Shown in pieces: positions 35,960 through 47,373 of a stretch of DNA of 64,000 nucleotides. Position 1 is the stretch's first letter; the number at the start of each line of letters is the position of its first letter. The stretch spans positions 34,101,733 through 34,165,732 of the forward strand of contig CM057156.1 of assembly GCA_029962745.1 (NCBI GenBank), given 5' to 3'. The stretch comes from Echinometra lucunter (Eukaryota; Echinodermata; Echinoidea; Camarodonta; Echinometridae). Position numbers and translations under genes: made by a program. The notes under the pieces were generated by a model. It did not search any database. It worked only from the letters and a program-made list of their open reading frames with translations, and was not told the origin of the DNA.

Positions 35960-36720
35960 CCTGACAGAATTATATTTTACCCAAGGGATTATATTTTCCC
36001 CGAAGTGCGCAGTGCTGAGGGAAAATATGGTCCCAAGGGAAAAATATAGCTTCGGAAGGGAATTGAATATTATTTATTAAAGAGATAGACCAGGCAATAT
36101 CTGTTATATTATAGTCTATATAGATTCGCCATCAGAGTGTTGCACTGACTGCATTAAGTCGCACTGCTTCCTGCCGATCCGCTGTAAAATATCATGCCTA
36201 CGTAATAATTTTAAAAATACAGCTAGCGGGCGCAGCATGCAAACTACGCGTACACACACCTGACTATGCAGCTAAATACGCAGTGAGTGACGTCACCTTG
36301 GTCAATATAACAACGTTATATTGACCGAGGTGACGTCAAAACCAAAATATAACAATTGCGATCCTTGCAGCTCTAGTCACCTGATGGTATTTTGACCAAT
36401 CACTGATTCGAATCTATATAGCCTATGTAATATTATACAAATAATGCACAGATGTTAGTGTGTTAGTGGTGATGCAGCACACTCGAGGGTATTTACAATG
36501 TGCTTTTGCATAATATTGTGAATACCCGAGATGCCTGCATCGCCACTAACATCACGAATTTTAATCTGTGCATTATTTGTTGTATAAAACGGATAGGCAG
36601 AATGACTTTGTCGTGGAATATTTGTTAAAACTCCTCCAAATTTCCTCGGATCGCACTGGCAAAGAGGCAACATTTGCTTTCTATTATGACATCACAAGCA
36701 TAGCCAGTGTAATGCACCCT
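35960..36720. repeat. Compound nested inverted repeats
   Basis: Several hairpins are stacked: AAATATGG/CCATATTT-type arms at about 35970-36065; an outer pair, CTATATAGATTCG at about 36117 with its complement near 36410; an inner pair with TGACGTCACC arms at 36288-36338; and a separate fold with GTTAGTGGTGATGCAG and CTGCATCGCCACTAAC at about 36466-36548, bounded by TGCACAG / CTGTGCA. It is probably one or more foldback transposons, but ends and target duplications were not resolved. Confidence 0.6.
36288..36338. repeat. 24-bp arm palindrome capped by TGACGTCA at both ends
   Basis: Two 24-bp arms with one mismatch are separated by 3 bp. Each outer end is TGACGTCA, the consensus cAMP-response element. 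It lies within the larger inverted-repeat zone, so a transposon origin is more likely than a gene-specific enhancer. Confidence 0.7.
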
Positions 36721-37630
36721 GAGTAAGCACATCAAAATCCCTGTGATAGACTTAGATAGAAAGAACGCGTATTTCATGGCGAGTGTCTCGGTTTTTACGC
36801 GCTAGAGGTAAAGTGATGCATCCAAAATGCACAGTGCTGCACAAAAAATGCACGGCTGGAAGGTTGCTTAGAATTAAAGCATGAACATGTGACATGAATA
36901 CGTGCTCGCTATTGGCTACATCCTTGAACTCGTTTTATAATATATTTTATTGACCCACTCATGGTGCGTTTTCATCAGCTTAAGCTTGAAGAATAGCGAG
37001 CTAATTCTCAGATGAAGATGGAATTAGCCTATTTTGCTTGAAAAGTAAGCCGTCCATATTTTGGACTTAATTGCTGCTATGTCACAAAATAGCGGGATGT
37101 AAGCTTGAGCAGAGTTGAGATCCCCAAATAACAATGGCTAATCCAGGTTTTAGGGGGAGGGGATCATTGATTTGTTGTGAAATATGATTTGTGAGGTGTT
37201 ATAAAGCATGTTGCACATAAAATGATAACAAGTAAAACAACATAAATTTGGTTGATATTTTATATCTCCCTCCCCCTCCCCCCATTATGCATATACTATG
37301 CATATACTATAACTATGTTAGCATCACATTTAAGTGTTCTATGCAGTGTCTAAAAAAAAGTTTTGTTTTTCCAAATGTCATTGAATATGCACATGTATAT
37401 CAAACAATCACAAAAGGGCTACGTATACTAAAAAAAATTCAAATTTCATGGAAACCCATGTATAAGGAAAGTCCAAGAGAGAATTAGGGTGTTTTTTTGT
37501 TGTTGAGAATTTGGGCCTTTGCTGTACAGGTTTCCTTTCAACCTGTGGAATACTAAACCCAAGATAACTCATATTGGGCTCTATGGAAAATGCATTATAT
37601 ACTGATATCAAATCATGCTCACTGGATTAA

Positions 37631-38031
37631 CCCATTCGTGACAGGAATTATTTAAAGCCTAATTTGATCAGCTTTTATTCTTCAAATTGGCAACACCAAC
37701 ATTTTTATTTAATTGCTACATTTTTCTTACAAAACGTCATGTATCTGAAATGAATATAAATTGACAGAAATCATGATGAGAAGTCAAAAAGTTGCCAATT
37801 TGCCAGGGTGATTTTACACCTTCTATCACATTTCCAATTTAAGGATTTCAATGCTTATTTTCCTTTAAAAAAATTTCAGCATCAAACAACGAATATTGAT
37901 GCAACCAAAATGGGCACAGTTTGTGTAGAATTTTTTGCTCTTTCTGCTCATGTATTTGGTATGATTTTTAGGGCTTTGCATCAAAAGATATTAGGCCAAA
38001 CCACAAAATGTGGACCTCTGTCACGAATGGG
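37631..38031 (+). mobile_element. piggyBac-like MITE, family A
   Basis: 401 bp between intact TTAA sites (37627-37630 and 38032-38035), ends CCCATTCGTGACAG and CTGTCACGAATGGG. This is the best preserved example of family A ends in the window. Confidence 0.88.
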
Positions 38032-38423
38032 TTAACTTGTTTTGAAAAAGCAACCTTTGCAATCACAGTAAATGTGGTTTTGATAGGCAGGTGATCATCC
38101 TTCACAAATGACTGCTCAAAGTGTGACTGGTTGTGGTTTCTTTAGGTATCTCTTTAGGTATCATGTAGTCCCCTTCCCCAGCTGCTATTGATTCAAGCCT
38201 TCTTCTGTTGATATGGTCCCTGCATCTATCTTGATTTCTTGATTTATCTTTATTTTTTTTCAATAATGTCGATGTATTTTCTTTTTTGTAATTCAGTTTT
38301 CATATTTTAAGAGTATCAATTATGTTGCATATTAGTGTATAAAGATTTTACATGTTATTCCTCTATAAATGCAGAAGCATCTTCTTTAAAAAAATGGTAT
38401 CTGTTTATTTTGTTTTGATTCAG

Positions 38424-38588
38424 ATAAAACTCCAGCTAATGGGGAGACTTCATCGAGGCCCTTGAGTAGAGGGATGTCAAAATCATTTAGCATGGATGAT
38501 CATGCCATGATGTCACATAAGACTGGTCACATGACTAGTCAGCAACCTGAGGATGAATACCTGGTCCCAGATGCTATCAGTCCAAGAG
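38424..38588 (+). CDS. STAP-like adaptor exon: tail with EYLVP
   Basis: A 165-nt exon, phase 1 at both ends, from acceptor TTTTGATTCAG to donor GTTAGT. The first two bases complete a Tyr codon with the preceding exon. The peptide is polar and rich in Ser, Met and His, without a fold, and carries QQPEDEYLVP (Tyr codon 38558-38560), an acidic-flanked tyrosine that suits phosphorylation and SH2 docking. I know of no counterpart in vertebrate STAP tails. The exon is supported by exact frame continuity with both neighbours. Confidence 0.8.
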
Positions 38589-40044
38589 GTTAGTCCTTCA
38601 GCAGTATAAACCTTGTAGTCATAACCATGGTTCTCGCCAGCGCATAACACCCATGGTTCCAGTACCATGCGTAAAGGGTTTCAGACAAGGAAGAACCATG
38701 TGTGAAATTGCTGCACCATGCGTGGCAACAAGGGTAAAAAAATATTGGAGTATATATTCCTAACAATAATGATAAATGTCACAGATTGTTTTGCTTTTTG
38801 GCAATGTATTTTTACTTTTATGCCATTAGTAGACAACTCCTGCTTACCAAGAAGTATTTTTCATCCTTTTACTATAGCATATGCTGCCGCCACACCTCAC
38901 TTTAGGTGTTATTCCGTAAAACTTCCGAAACTTCCACGCTTTGTGCAGAGTGGGGACCGTGTGTGGATTTTTTTCTAGTGAGAACCCTGGTCATAACACT
39001 GGGTCTAAGCTACAGTATCTAGGCTCGGTGCTATGTCAGGTTTTGACAAGGAACATGAAGAAGAAGAATAAGCTAGTAAATAAGGTAGAGGAAGAAAAGA
39101 GAGAAGAAAGGAGAAAATATAAGAAAGAGCAGTGGGTAGAGAAAAGTAAGAAGTCCAGTATCATGACTGAGATAGTTTCTGGTATGATTTATGAATATTA
39201 ACCCATTCATGACAGAGGTCCACATTTTGTGGTTTGGCCTAATATCTTTTGATGCAAAGCCCTAAAAATCATACCAAATACATGAGCAGAAAGAACAAAA
39301 AATTCTACACAAACTGTGCCCATTTTAGTTGCGTCAATATTCGTTGTTTGATGCTGAAAATTTTTCAAAGGAAAATAAGCATTAAAATCCTTAAATTGGC
39401 AATGTGATAGAAAGTTTAAAATCACTGTTTTCCCCTGCAAATTGGCAACTTTTTGACTTCTCATCATAATTTCTGTCAATTTATATTCATTTCAGATACA
39501 CGCCTTATAAGAAAAATGTAGCAATAAAATAAAAATGTTGGTGTTGCCAATTTGAAGAATAAAAGCTGATCAAATTAGTCTTTAAATAATTCCTGTCATG
39601 AATGGGTTAAGATGTGTTATGATTTCCTTAATTATTGCTGCACTTGAGTTATAAAACATATCTTGAGAGTCAATGAAACATATAAATATAAGTTAAGTAC
39701 ATGCATGAGTGTGCTTATAAAAGGATTCAATGGATTATCATCTAGTTTAACAAATAGCAAACTTAAATCTATAGCTAACATTGTCTCCACAAATTGTTCC
39801 AGTCCTAGGGTTTTAAGCTACTTATAAAAATTCTTACTTCAGGACATATATAATCTTGTTCAATATATCCTGACACAAATATTTTACATGAAAAATTATA
39901 TTTATGTGCCAATATATGTGCAAAATTCCACTGCATAATTCATTCATACTTGGTAATGTTTAGGACTTACCTTGTACTTGTCCATCAAACACTGAATACA
40001 TGCAGTCAGCCGTAAAGCAGAACATTTTTTTTCTTTTACTGTAG
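38589..40044 (+). other. Intron with a family A MITE
   Basis: Phase 1 intron of 1456 bp. Apart from the MITE at 39202-39606, it includes repeated ACCATG-containing words (38630-38720) that may be a small decayed repeat. No exon recognised. Confidence 0.65.
39202..39606 (-). mobile_element. piggyBac-like MITE, family A
   Basis: 405 bp, opposite in orientation to the copy at 37631, with TTAA at 39198-39201 and 39607-39610 and ends CCCATTCATGACAG. The interior matches the other copies closely. Confidence 0.88.
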
Positions 40045-40176
40045 GACGAGTATCATCATCGACGTCTAGGTCTCCATTGATGAGTGTGAGTGAGTCTTTT
40101 GATGAAACGGTTGATACCTACGCCCCTGCTGATGATGACATGCCTAGTAGAGAGGCTCCTAGACCTCCTTCATCAG
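40045..40176 (+). CDS. STAP-like adaptor exon: Ser/Asp-rich tail
   Basis: A 132-nt phase 1 exon from acceptor TTTTACTGTAG to donor GTATGA. It encodes a Ser-rich start (RVSSSTSRSPLMSVSESFD) and then an acidic DTYAPADDDMPS segment with one tyrosine (40119-40121), ending in RPPSSG. It is predicted to be disordered. No domain is recognisable. Frame, phase and splice sites fit the flanking exons. Confidence 0.78.
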
Positions 40177-40660
40177 GTATGATAGTCCTCTTAGAGCTTC
40201 ATGTCAGAACATCCTCTCTAGGATGAATAAATCTAGTTTTAATGCACTACATTTCAATGTTTGCAAGGGCAAGAATGAAATCAAATGCACATGGGTTATG
40301 GGAATAGATGTGCATGATAGTATGCAATATCTTGGGGTTATGGTTGTAGAAATGGGAAAAAAAGGAGTGAAACCTATTTTAAATTACACTAGATGTGTCA
40401 TATAGGTAACATGGCTGTCTGTTTTAATTAATGTGCATTAGAAAGCTAGTATGCCTGTGTGTGCATTAGTTGTGCTTGTAAGCTAGGTGTATGTTGTAAA
40501 TTGCATGACTGAATGTGAATTCCAATCTGTTTTCTTCTTGTCCCTAACTGCTCCATGTGCATGTATTATCTATACCCCTCTGTTGCTTCACCTCTACCAA
40601 CCCTACCCCCCTCTCTCTTCTATCCTTTTCCTTGCATCTGCTTTCCTTTCTAACTTCCAG

Positions 40661-40918
40661 CGGGTCAACATCAGCACTTCCATCCAGCCGCCTCCTCCGT
40701 ATCCCCTTCCCATCATCGATCAGAATTACCCCTGCCCTCGCCTCCAGGAGAGAGTGGGAGTCTCACAACTGGCTATGTAAAGATGCGTAGCTTCCACTCT
40801 GCCCCAACACTCCAGCAGCGCCCTAAGCATGATGATGTTGGTTATATTAATATGAAGAAACAATCTAGTTTGGATGAAGGATGCATTCCAGAGGATATCC
40901 ATGATGATGATGGTGATG
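40661..40918 (+). CDS. STAP-like adaptor exon: tail with two YxxM motifs
   Basis: A 258-nt phase 1 exon from acceptor TTTCTAACTTCCAG (with about 170 nt of AG-free sequence upstream) to donor GTGAGA. A His/Pro/Ser-rich start is followed by TGYVKMRSFHSAP (Tyr 40774-40776) and DDVGYINMKK (Tyr 40843-40845). YxxM is the classic binding motif of the SH2 domains of the p85 subunit of PI 3-kinase, so two spaced copies suggest recruitment of PI 3-kinase after phosphorylation. The end is acidic (EDIHDDDGD). A (CT)n microsatellite follows the donor at 40948-40970. Confidence 0.82.
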
Positions 40919-41114
40919 GTGAGAATACTTTCCTTTCTTCATCTTCTCTCTCTCTCTCTCTCTCTCTCTCATTGTTTCTAGGTTTTGATGCTGTTTTAGA
41001 AAAGAATGTTTGCAGTAAAATACTGCATAGTGCATCTGCTTGTGCTAGTTTTGACAAATTCTCTTTAAAATCTTTTGCATTTGACCCCTCTCCTTTCTTT
41101 CCCATCTGTCAAAG

Positions 41115-41138
41115 TTCCAGGCAAGACAAAGAATTATG
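41115..41138 (+). CDS. Candidate 24-nt tail microexon
   Basis: TTCCAGGCAAGACAAAGAATTATG lies between a CT-rich acceptor (CCCATCTGTCAAAG) and a GTAATG donor. With the G left by the previous exon it reads VPGKTKNYG and keeps phase 1. It is too short to support by coding content; the evidence is splice signals and phase. Its 24-nt length means it can be skipped without changing frame. Confidence 0.5.
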
Positions 41139-41567
41139 GTAATGAATTAAATTTACTCTTGCAAATATGGAACAAAATCTGCAAAGTACCAAAGTTTGAA
41201 AGTACTTCCAGCAATTCAAAAATAATCTCTTCAAATTCAGTCAGAATTTTTTTTTTCTCAACTCATGAAAGTTTCAAGAGATATACTACCATCCATGTTA
41301 CAAGACTCTGCACTGCACAATAAACCAAATGCATAGAGTACATTTATGTAGAAAAAAGGGAGCATGAGCACTTTTAGAACATTTTCCATGACATTGCATA
41401 GGTATTGCAAGTAAGTCTTCTGTAGTTTGATAGAAAATTATAGTGTTAGAATTGTGGAAATTCTAGATTTTAAGTTGTGGTATTGTTATTTTGCGTGCAT
41501 ATTGTTCTTTTGCATTTATTTTTATTTTGCATCAGTCTGATACTTTTATTTTGGTTTTTGTTTTTGA

Positions 41568-41578
41568 GACAGGTGAGT
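41568..41578 (+). promoter_or_regulatory. Candidate zero-length (recursive) splice site
   Basis: A T-rich tract (TTTTGGTTTTTGTTTTTGAG) is followed by ACAG|GTGAGT, an acceptor joined directly to a strong donor. This is the form of a ratchet point. The intron is only 2.4 kb, so chance is a real possibility. Confidence 0.25.
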
Positions 41579-42237
41579 TTTTTTTGGAAGAATTTTTGTT
41601 GGATAGTTATTTATTTAGAGAAGACAGAATGACTATCTGTGAAATGCTTTTCAAACTGTGAGAATACATATTAGAGAATAATACCTAGACTTGTAATTTG
41701 CATAGACATTTGATTATATTCACATGTTTCTCTTCAACAGATCACTTTCTTTTAGCTCTAGTGCAGTAACAGTTTTGCTTCAATTCATTTAGCAGGCACT
41801 GGCTCTCATACTAATGATATAATGTGCTTTGCTTTGTATCAAATGCCATGTAACACAGAGGTGCAAGTCAGCTTAGTTAATTTCATGACATAATGCTAGT
41901 ATATGATACTTGGCGTTGGTTTTAACGTAGGGTGAATGGAATCGTTCAAATAACACAACTGTCCATTTATGAGAAATTACCTTAAGGCTATCACACATAA
42001 TTACAGAAAAAAATTATCGAAATTCCAGTGAATGTATTGTTCATTTGTAGTAGATTAAATTTTTAAAATTTTCATTCTAGTGTAATGTAATTGTTACTCT
42101 CTTTTTTCTTTAATTATATTTTTGAATTAATGCCAAACATAAAGCACCAGAAAACTAAGAGGTGTGTATCTCTCTCTCATGTATTCTAACCTGGCGTGCT
42201 GCTGTGAGTTTAATATCATAGGTGAACATAAACTTCT

Positions 42238-42456
42238 GGGCTGGTATTCTGAAAATAGTTTTATCTTTTATTTCATCTTCACTGTGTTAATTGTCATAAC
42301 AAATTTTAAAAGTGTACTTATGATTGGTTTGAACTGCGCAAATGACCAGCACACAAGACAAAAAAGCGTGATGTGAGCCAATGGCGTATGCTATTTCTGA
42401 TTGCTATGGCAATTAAAATAAGATAAAAGATAACACAATTTTCAGAATACCGGCCC
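42238..42456. mobile_element. Foldback MITE with GGGCTGGTATTCTGAAAA ends
   Basis: Left end GGGCTGGTATTCTGAAAA and right end TTTTCAGAATACCGGCCC are inverted repeats, with pairing extending through ATCTTTTAT. About 219 bp with no coding capacity. The target duplication was not resolved. Confidence 0.75.
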
Positions 42457-42733
42457 TGGCATATTTCAGCGAACATGAAAATGACTTGAGATATGAACAG
42501 ATCTTTGTTATGTAAGATAAAAATAAAATGGCACATGGTTTCTACTAATTCAAAAGGCAGCCATTACTCTAAGTAATGGGAACAAAAAAAAAAAGAAACA
42601 AAAAATGTGGGGAAAAGCAAGTTGTAAGGATATATTCCTTTTGCTCATAATGATTTATGCTGTAAATTATGTATACAAATATTCCTCATCTGAAATTATC
42701 CAGCATTATAAATGTCTGCAAATCAAAGCTGAG

Positions 42734-43430
42734 GTATTTGAATTGATATTAATATTAAATTCCACTGTGTTTTCTGTTTTCCCCTATGTATCTTGATGAC
42801 CTACCCCTCTCCCTATCTCCTCCTGAAATATACCTGCCTCAAATCTATTTGATCATTCCTTTTTGCTTCTTTCTTTCTGTTCTCTCTATATTTTTTCTTC
42901 TCATTGACTATCTCTATTTCATCCTCTCCTTTATGGCATAATTGTTTCCTCAATGCATTCCATTATGTTCATGTCATATCTGTTGTTGTTCTATTCATTG
43001 TATTGTATACTGCTTTTCTATATTCATGTTTAAATCATGTTTTTTCCAACCCACCCCCTTTCTCTTTATTTCTCTCTATTCAATCCATTGTGATACAAAC
43101 CAAAACATTCTTTCTTCTATCTCTTGCTTGCTCTTCCTGTTTTCTCCTTTACATCTTTCATGCTCTGTTAATTCATTCTTCTATCCATCTACCATCTACC
43201 ATTGTGTAAATCATCCTCCCTCAATCTTTTTTCTTTCACTCCTTAATTATTTCTTGATTCTTGTCTTTTTCCTGTTGTTCCTTCTCGTCTTCATTATAAC
43301 ATTCATACACATTGCATTCAAACACTCTTAACATCTGTTAATCTTTTTTTTTTGTTCTACTTCTTTCTTGTTCATATTTTCCTCCCTTCTATCCATCATG
43401 TATGATGTTTATACACATTTTATCAAACAT

Positions 43431-43463
<33 letters not shown>

Positions 43464-43526
43464 CTCTTGCTCCTTTATTTTCTTTTCTTCCACTCTCTCT
43501 CTCTGATTTACTGTTGTCCCTTCAAA
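42734..43526 (+). promoter_or_regulatory. 793-nt AG-free, pyrimidine-rich zone before an acceptor
   Basis: Reading base by base, the last AG before this zone is at 42732-42733 and the next is the acceptor AG at 43527-43528. The zone is mostly C and T with TTAAC and TTAAT words that could serve as branch points. AG-exclusion zones mark the span between branch point and acceptor, usually far shorter than this. A long CT-rich repeat could produce it, but the sequence is not simply periodic except for (CT)n at 43440-43463. Confidence 0.8.
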
Positions 43527-43528
43527 AG

Positions 43529-43660
43529 GTAAGCACCCTACCCCGCCTCCTCTTCCCCGCAAGTCCCGTAGTCACCATGGTTACTGTACCCACTTAAAGT
43601 CTGTTCCTGAGGAGGTATCTGAGAGTGGCTTTACATCTCCTTTAGTGCAGCATTTGAAGT
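43529..43660 (+). CDS. STAP-like adaptor exon: proline-rich tail, possibly alternative
   Basis: A 132-nt phase 1 exon from acceptor CCTTCAAAAG to donor GTGAGT. It encodes GKHPTPPPLPRKSRSHHGYC and then EEVSESGFTSPLVQHLK. PPPLPRK (43543-43563) is a class II type SH3 ligand (PxxPxR/K). The exon itself begins with GTAAGC, so once joined to the previous exon a new donor is formed that could remove it again. It ends in T: joining to 53602 gives Ser and keeps the frame, but joining to the candidate acceptor at 48051 gives TAG. Reading through the donor reaches a TAG stop at 43672-43674, a possible short ending. Confidence 0.72.
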
Positions 43661-45382
43661 GTGAGTTAGACTAGACAGACTTCAATCCATGGCATGACTT
43701 CACACAGTTTTCTTGCATGAAATTTGAAGGAAAAAAAAAAGAAAAATGGATGTCATCTCCTTATGTTCATCCACCTGATGTTGTCATGTTGTTGTTACTT
43801 GTCACTGTTCTGTGTTTTTGTTTGCCATCGCCCTGTTTGTTTTTTTTTGAAAAGAAAAATGGCTGTTGAAATACTCCTGGCATTTCCCCCCCACTTTAAT
43901 CAAATAGATGTGAATCTTTCAAACTAAACACTGCACCATTACATAACTAACATTTAACATTAATTTAAAAAATTTTCAACCATCTTAATTGACTGCACAC
44001 ATTCACTTTTTCATTCCATAAAAAGCTCCATTTCATTTTAAAAAACACCTCTTTGCTCTAACTTTTAACAGCATGAAAAGCTATTTGAATCATTTCAATT
44101 GTTGTAACAGTATTACAAAGTGTATACCATTGGTGTTGTGAATTCGTGATTGTTCAGTTTAGAATATGAAACTTATATTCACCGTTGAAAGTAGGAGATA
44201 GCTGATTAATGGCATGCAAATTAAACTTTTATTAACACATTTTTCCCACTTTGTGTATCAGAAGCATGCTGCAATTAATCTTTCATATATATTATTTATA
44301 TAACAACAATGGTTCCAAATAAAATCTAATACTTTTATTTTTGTGCAATGTTTCATCAAATAATCAGATTTAATGTTATGATATGGCGTTTACTTTGTTT
44401 GTTCAGTGAATATTGTGGTGTTTTAGGTAAAGCCAGTTGTTAGTTCTGGCAATTACAAAAAAAAAAAAAATGATACAAAAAAAAATGCATAGAACTCCAC
44501 AAAAGTCTATTTAATTTTGAAAAATATTTTTTTTAGATGTCTTTCAGACAATGGTTGTCCCATAGAATTGGCCTGCTAGGTTCTATGACCATCTCAGCCT
44601 TTCCACTGCAATTTATTTCCTGCAAATTTTTATGATGTTGTTTGTTGTTAATCTTAGTGGCGATTGTAATGCATGATTATTATTATCATTATTATTTTTT
44701 TACAAACACTTAAAGCCAGTTTCTCATGGAATATAGTTCCTCTATCAGAAATATAAAGTGATATGTAAAAAGATTTCTAATTGAAAAGAAAAGTTCCTTG
44801 ATATTCAAGCTTTCCAAATGCACCATCAGTCCTACAGATGAGCAAGTGATTTGCTGAGAGCTGCCTTATAAAATGTGTGAAATTTGAAACATAGAAGACA
44901 AGCTGTATATGTTGATCTAACTTACAAACACAAAAAGAACACAATTGACATCCTGCATTGTAATCACATAGCAAATGAACAGTTGGAAAACAGCAGAAGT
45001 ATTATATAATACATTTTTGATTTCCTTGAAGTTAGTTTATATATATATATATTTTTAATCTCCTATAATAGTTTAAACCAGTGTTATCCATAGCATTCCG
45101 TCTTTAAAATGTAGGATATTTAATTGTGTAAGAAATTTTTTTAAGGAGAATACCAGTACATGGTGTTTTGTTTTTATTATTATCATTTATTCATTTATTT
45201 TATTTTTATTTTTTATTATTATTATTATTTTTTTTTTTAAAACTGATAATGAGTTCACCTTCCTCATTTATTTCAAGCAGCCTTTTTATATAAAAAAGAG
45301 TTCTTTTATAGTTTTTATAACAAGTAAATTTATATTGAGTTTTAACATTTGGATATGAAAGGAGTATGGAATTAATAACAGA

Positions 45383-45430
45383 GATATATATATATATATA
45401 TATATGGGAATATATATATATATATATATT
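45383..45430 (+). repeat. (AT)n microsatellite, split by GGGA
   Basis: Two TATATA runs separated by GGGA. Confidence 0.85.
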
Positions 45431-46767
45431 ATATGCATAGTATATGTCAGAGAGTATCCCTCCACATGACATTTGTTTTTTTAAAATGTATTTCATGATT
45501 TGCAAAACAGCACATCTACAAAATTTGTTTAGATGCATCAAATTGCACCATACTAATTGCAGAACAAGCAGCACAGCACAAGCGCTGCAAATATATTCAC
45601 ATAATTCATTCTACATAGTAATATCAGACGGTATTTTTTTGTCTCCGCCCAACAAAGGTGGTGCCAAGTCATTTTTCTTCAGGGGGAAGGGGGGCAGATA
45701 GGGTGAGAGATACCTGTAGTTGCCCAATGTCTGGTTATCAAGCAGTTATCACATCAACTCACAAGCTTACATGTCATCTGTTCAGAGTCAGAAGGACATT
45801 AAATATGCGTTAAAACATATGAGTTAACATCCTTCTGGCTCCAAATAGACAATATGGTACATGCTACATAAAAGCCTTGTAGAGCACATGATTTACAATA
45901 TTTTTTTTTATGGTTTTCATTGACTTTGAAATATAGATGATATTGAACCTTGTGGCAGATTAGCCTTGTGCTGAACAAGTTATCCAATAAAGCCTTCTAC
46001 TACTAAAGCTTAATCTCTTTATATATCTGAGCAAGTGATTAGAAGATTTGTAGTGTCTTTCCGTAATGTATGTTCCTTATTTGGGCTTGGAGCTTACCTG
46101 ACTATTAACACTTAGTGAAAAAAATTGTTTGGAGAATACTCATTACATAGTTCAGTCCATCGCAAAAGCTTATTAAACTGTTGAACACTAAGCCTTAGAT
46201 AACTTGTGCTGAGGTCTATGCAAAATATGTGTTATACCAAGATCAAATCATGTTGAGTGGGTTAAACGGAGGTGATCATAGTATCAGAGTTTGAAAAATG
46301 AAGAATAAGAAACTAAAATGTATCCATATTTTGGTGTACAACAATGAAAAATGCAAAAGTGCTGATGGGAAGTAAAAGTTTTCAGTTAAAATATATTGTG
46401 AGAATACCAAATGAGTTTTTTCCAGATATATTCATAAGCTAATTTTGTAAGATCCAGTTTTTATGTTTCATTGTCTTTACTTCAGACATATTGATTCCCC
46501 TAACAAAATGATGGTTTTCAGCCATTGAAACTTAAGTGTTATATGCATTTGTCAACCTTGGAATATCTGTTTCCTTATATATTATATCCAAAGACCATTC
46601 CTTGCTACATGTATATGTTAGCATCAGTCTAGTAGGTCTGACTTAGTGAATGCTAATCATAGTTTCAGTAATGATTTACTGGAAAACATAAATTCATCTT
46701 TCATGACCATCTTTAGTTTAGTCAAGGTGCTATTTATCATAAGAAATCATAGAACATACATTATCAA

Positions 46768-47161
46768 CCCATTCATTACAGGAATTATTTGAAGCTTAAT
46801 TTGATCTGCTTTTGTTCTTCAAATTGGCCACACCAGTATTTTTCTTTTATTGCTACATTTTTCTGAGAAAATGTCATGTATCTGAAATGAATAGATACTG
46901 ACAGATAATATGTTGAGGAGTTAAAAATTTACCAATGTGCATGGAAAAAACTGTGATCTTGGAACTACCCATTGCATTGCCAATTTGAGTATTTTAGTGC
47001 TTGTTTTTCATTGAAGTTCAGCAAACTGATGCAACCCAAATGGGTGTAGTGTGTGTAGAATTTTTTGCTCTTTCTGCTTAAGTATTTGATATGGTTTTAG
47101 GGCCCTGTATCAGAAGTTACTGGGCAAAACCATGCATTGTAGAGCTTCTGTCATGCATGAG
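46768..47161 (+). mobile_element. Old piggyBac-like MITE, family A
   Basis: About 394 bp aligned along its whole length with 37631-38031 but with many more substitutions; the ends are CCCATTCATTACAG and CTGTCATGCATGAG and only the right TTAA survives. It is an older insertion than the other copies. Confidence 0.75.
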
Positions 47162-47205
47162 TTAAAGTATACATGACTGTGCAACACATGCACAGGCCAT
47201 GTACC

Positions 47206-47373
47206 AATAGACTGATCCAGCGCCATTACTGCAGTGTCCCCCGTATAGTGCATATGTAATCTTTGCGTGCTACATTCAGCTGTGCTGCATTGTTGTATGT
47301 AACTCTATGGTGGAACATCGCAGTAATGGTTAATCATCTGCTGCCCTCAATGATAAGCCGGATCGGTCTATAA
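47206..47373. mobile_element. Small foldback element
   Basis: ATAGACTGATCCAGC at the left is matched by GCCGGATCGGTCTATAA at the right (inverted, few mismatches), with a second inner pair ATTACTGC / GCAGTAAT. About 170 bp, probably a MITE. Confidence 0.55.

Larger units (their letters stand above)
35845..38423 (+). other. Intron rich in foldback DNA
   Basis: Phase 1 intron of about 2.6 kb. It contains a zone of nested palindromes (35960-36720) and a family A MITE (37631-38031). Between them, 36750-37130 is more CG-containing than its surroundings but has no clear exon or transposon ends. Confidence 0.65.
41139..43528 (+). other. Intron with a MITE, a recursive-site candidate and an AG-free zone
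   Basis: About 2.4 kb. It contains a GACAG|GTGAGT site at 41568-41578, a foldback MITE at 42238-42456, and a pyrimidine-rich tract from about 42780 to the acceptor. Confidence 0.65.

Noticed and set aside
37808..38035. Frame shared with 39207-39479 as a conserved small protein
   Set aside because: Both lie inside family A MITE copies and follow the repeat, not a gene.
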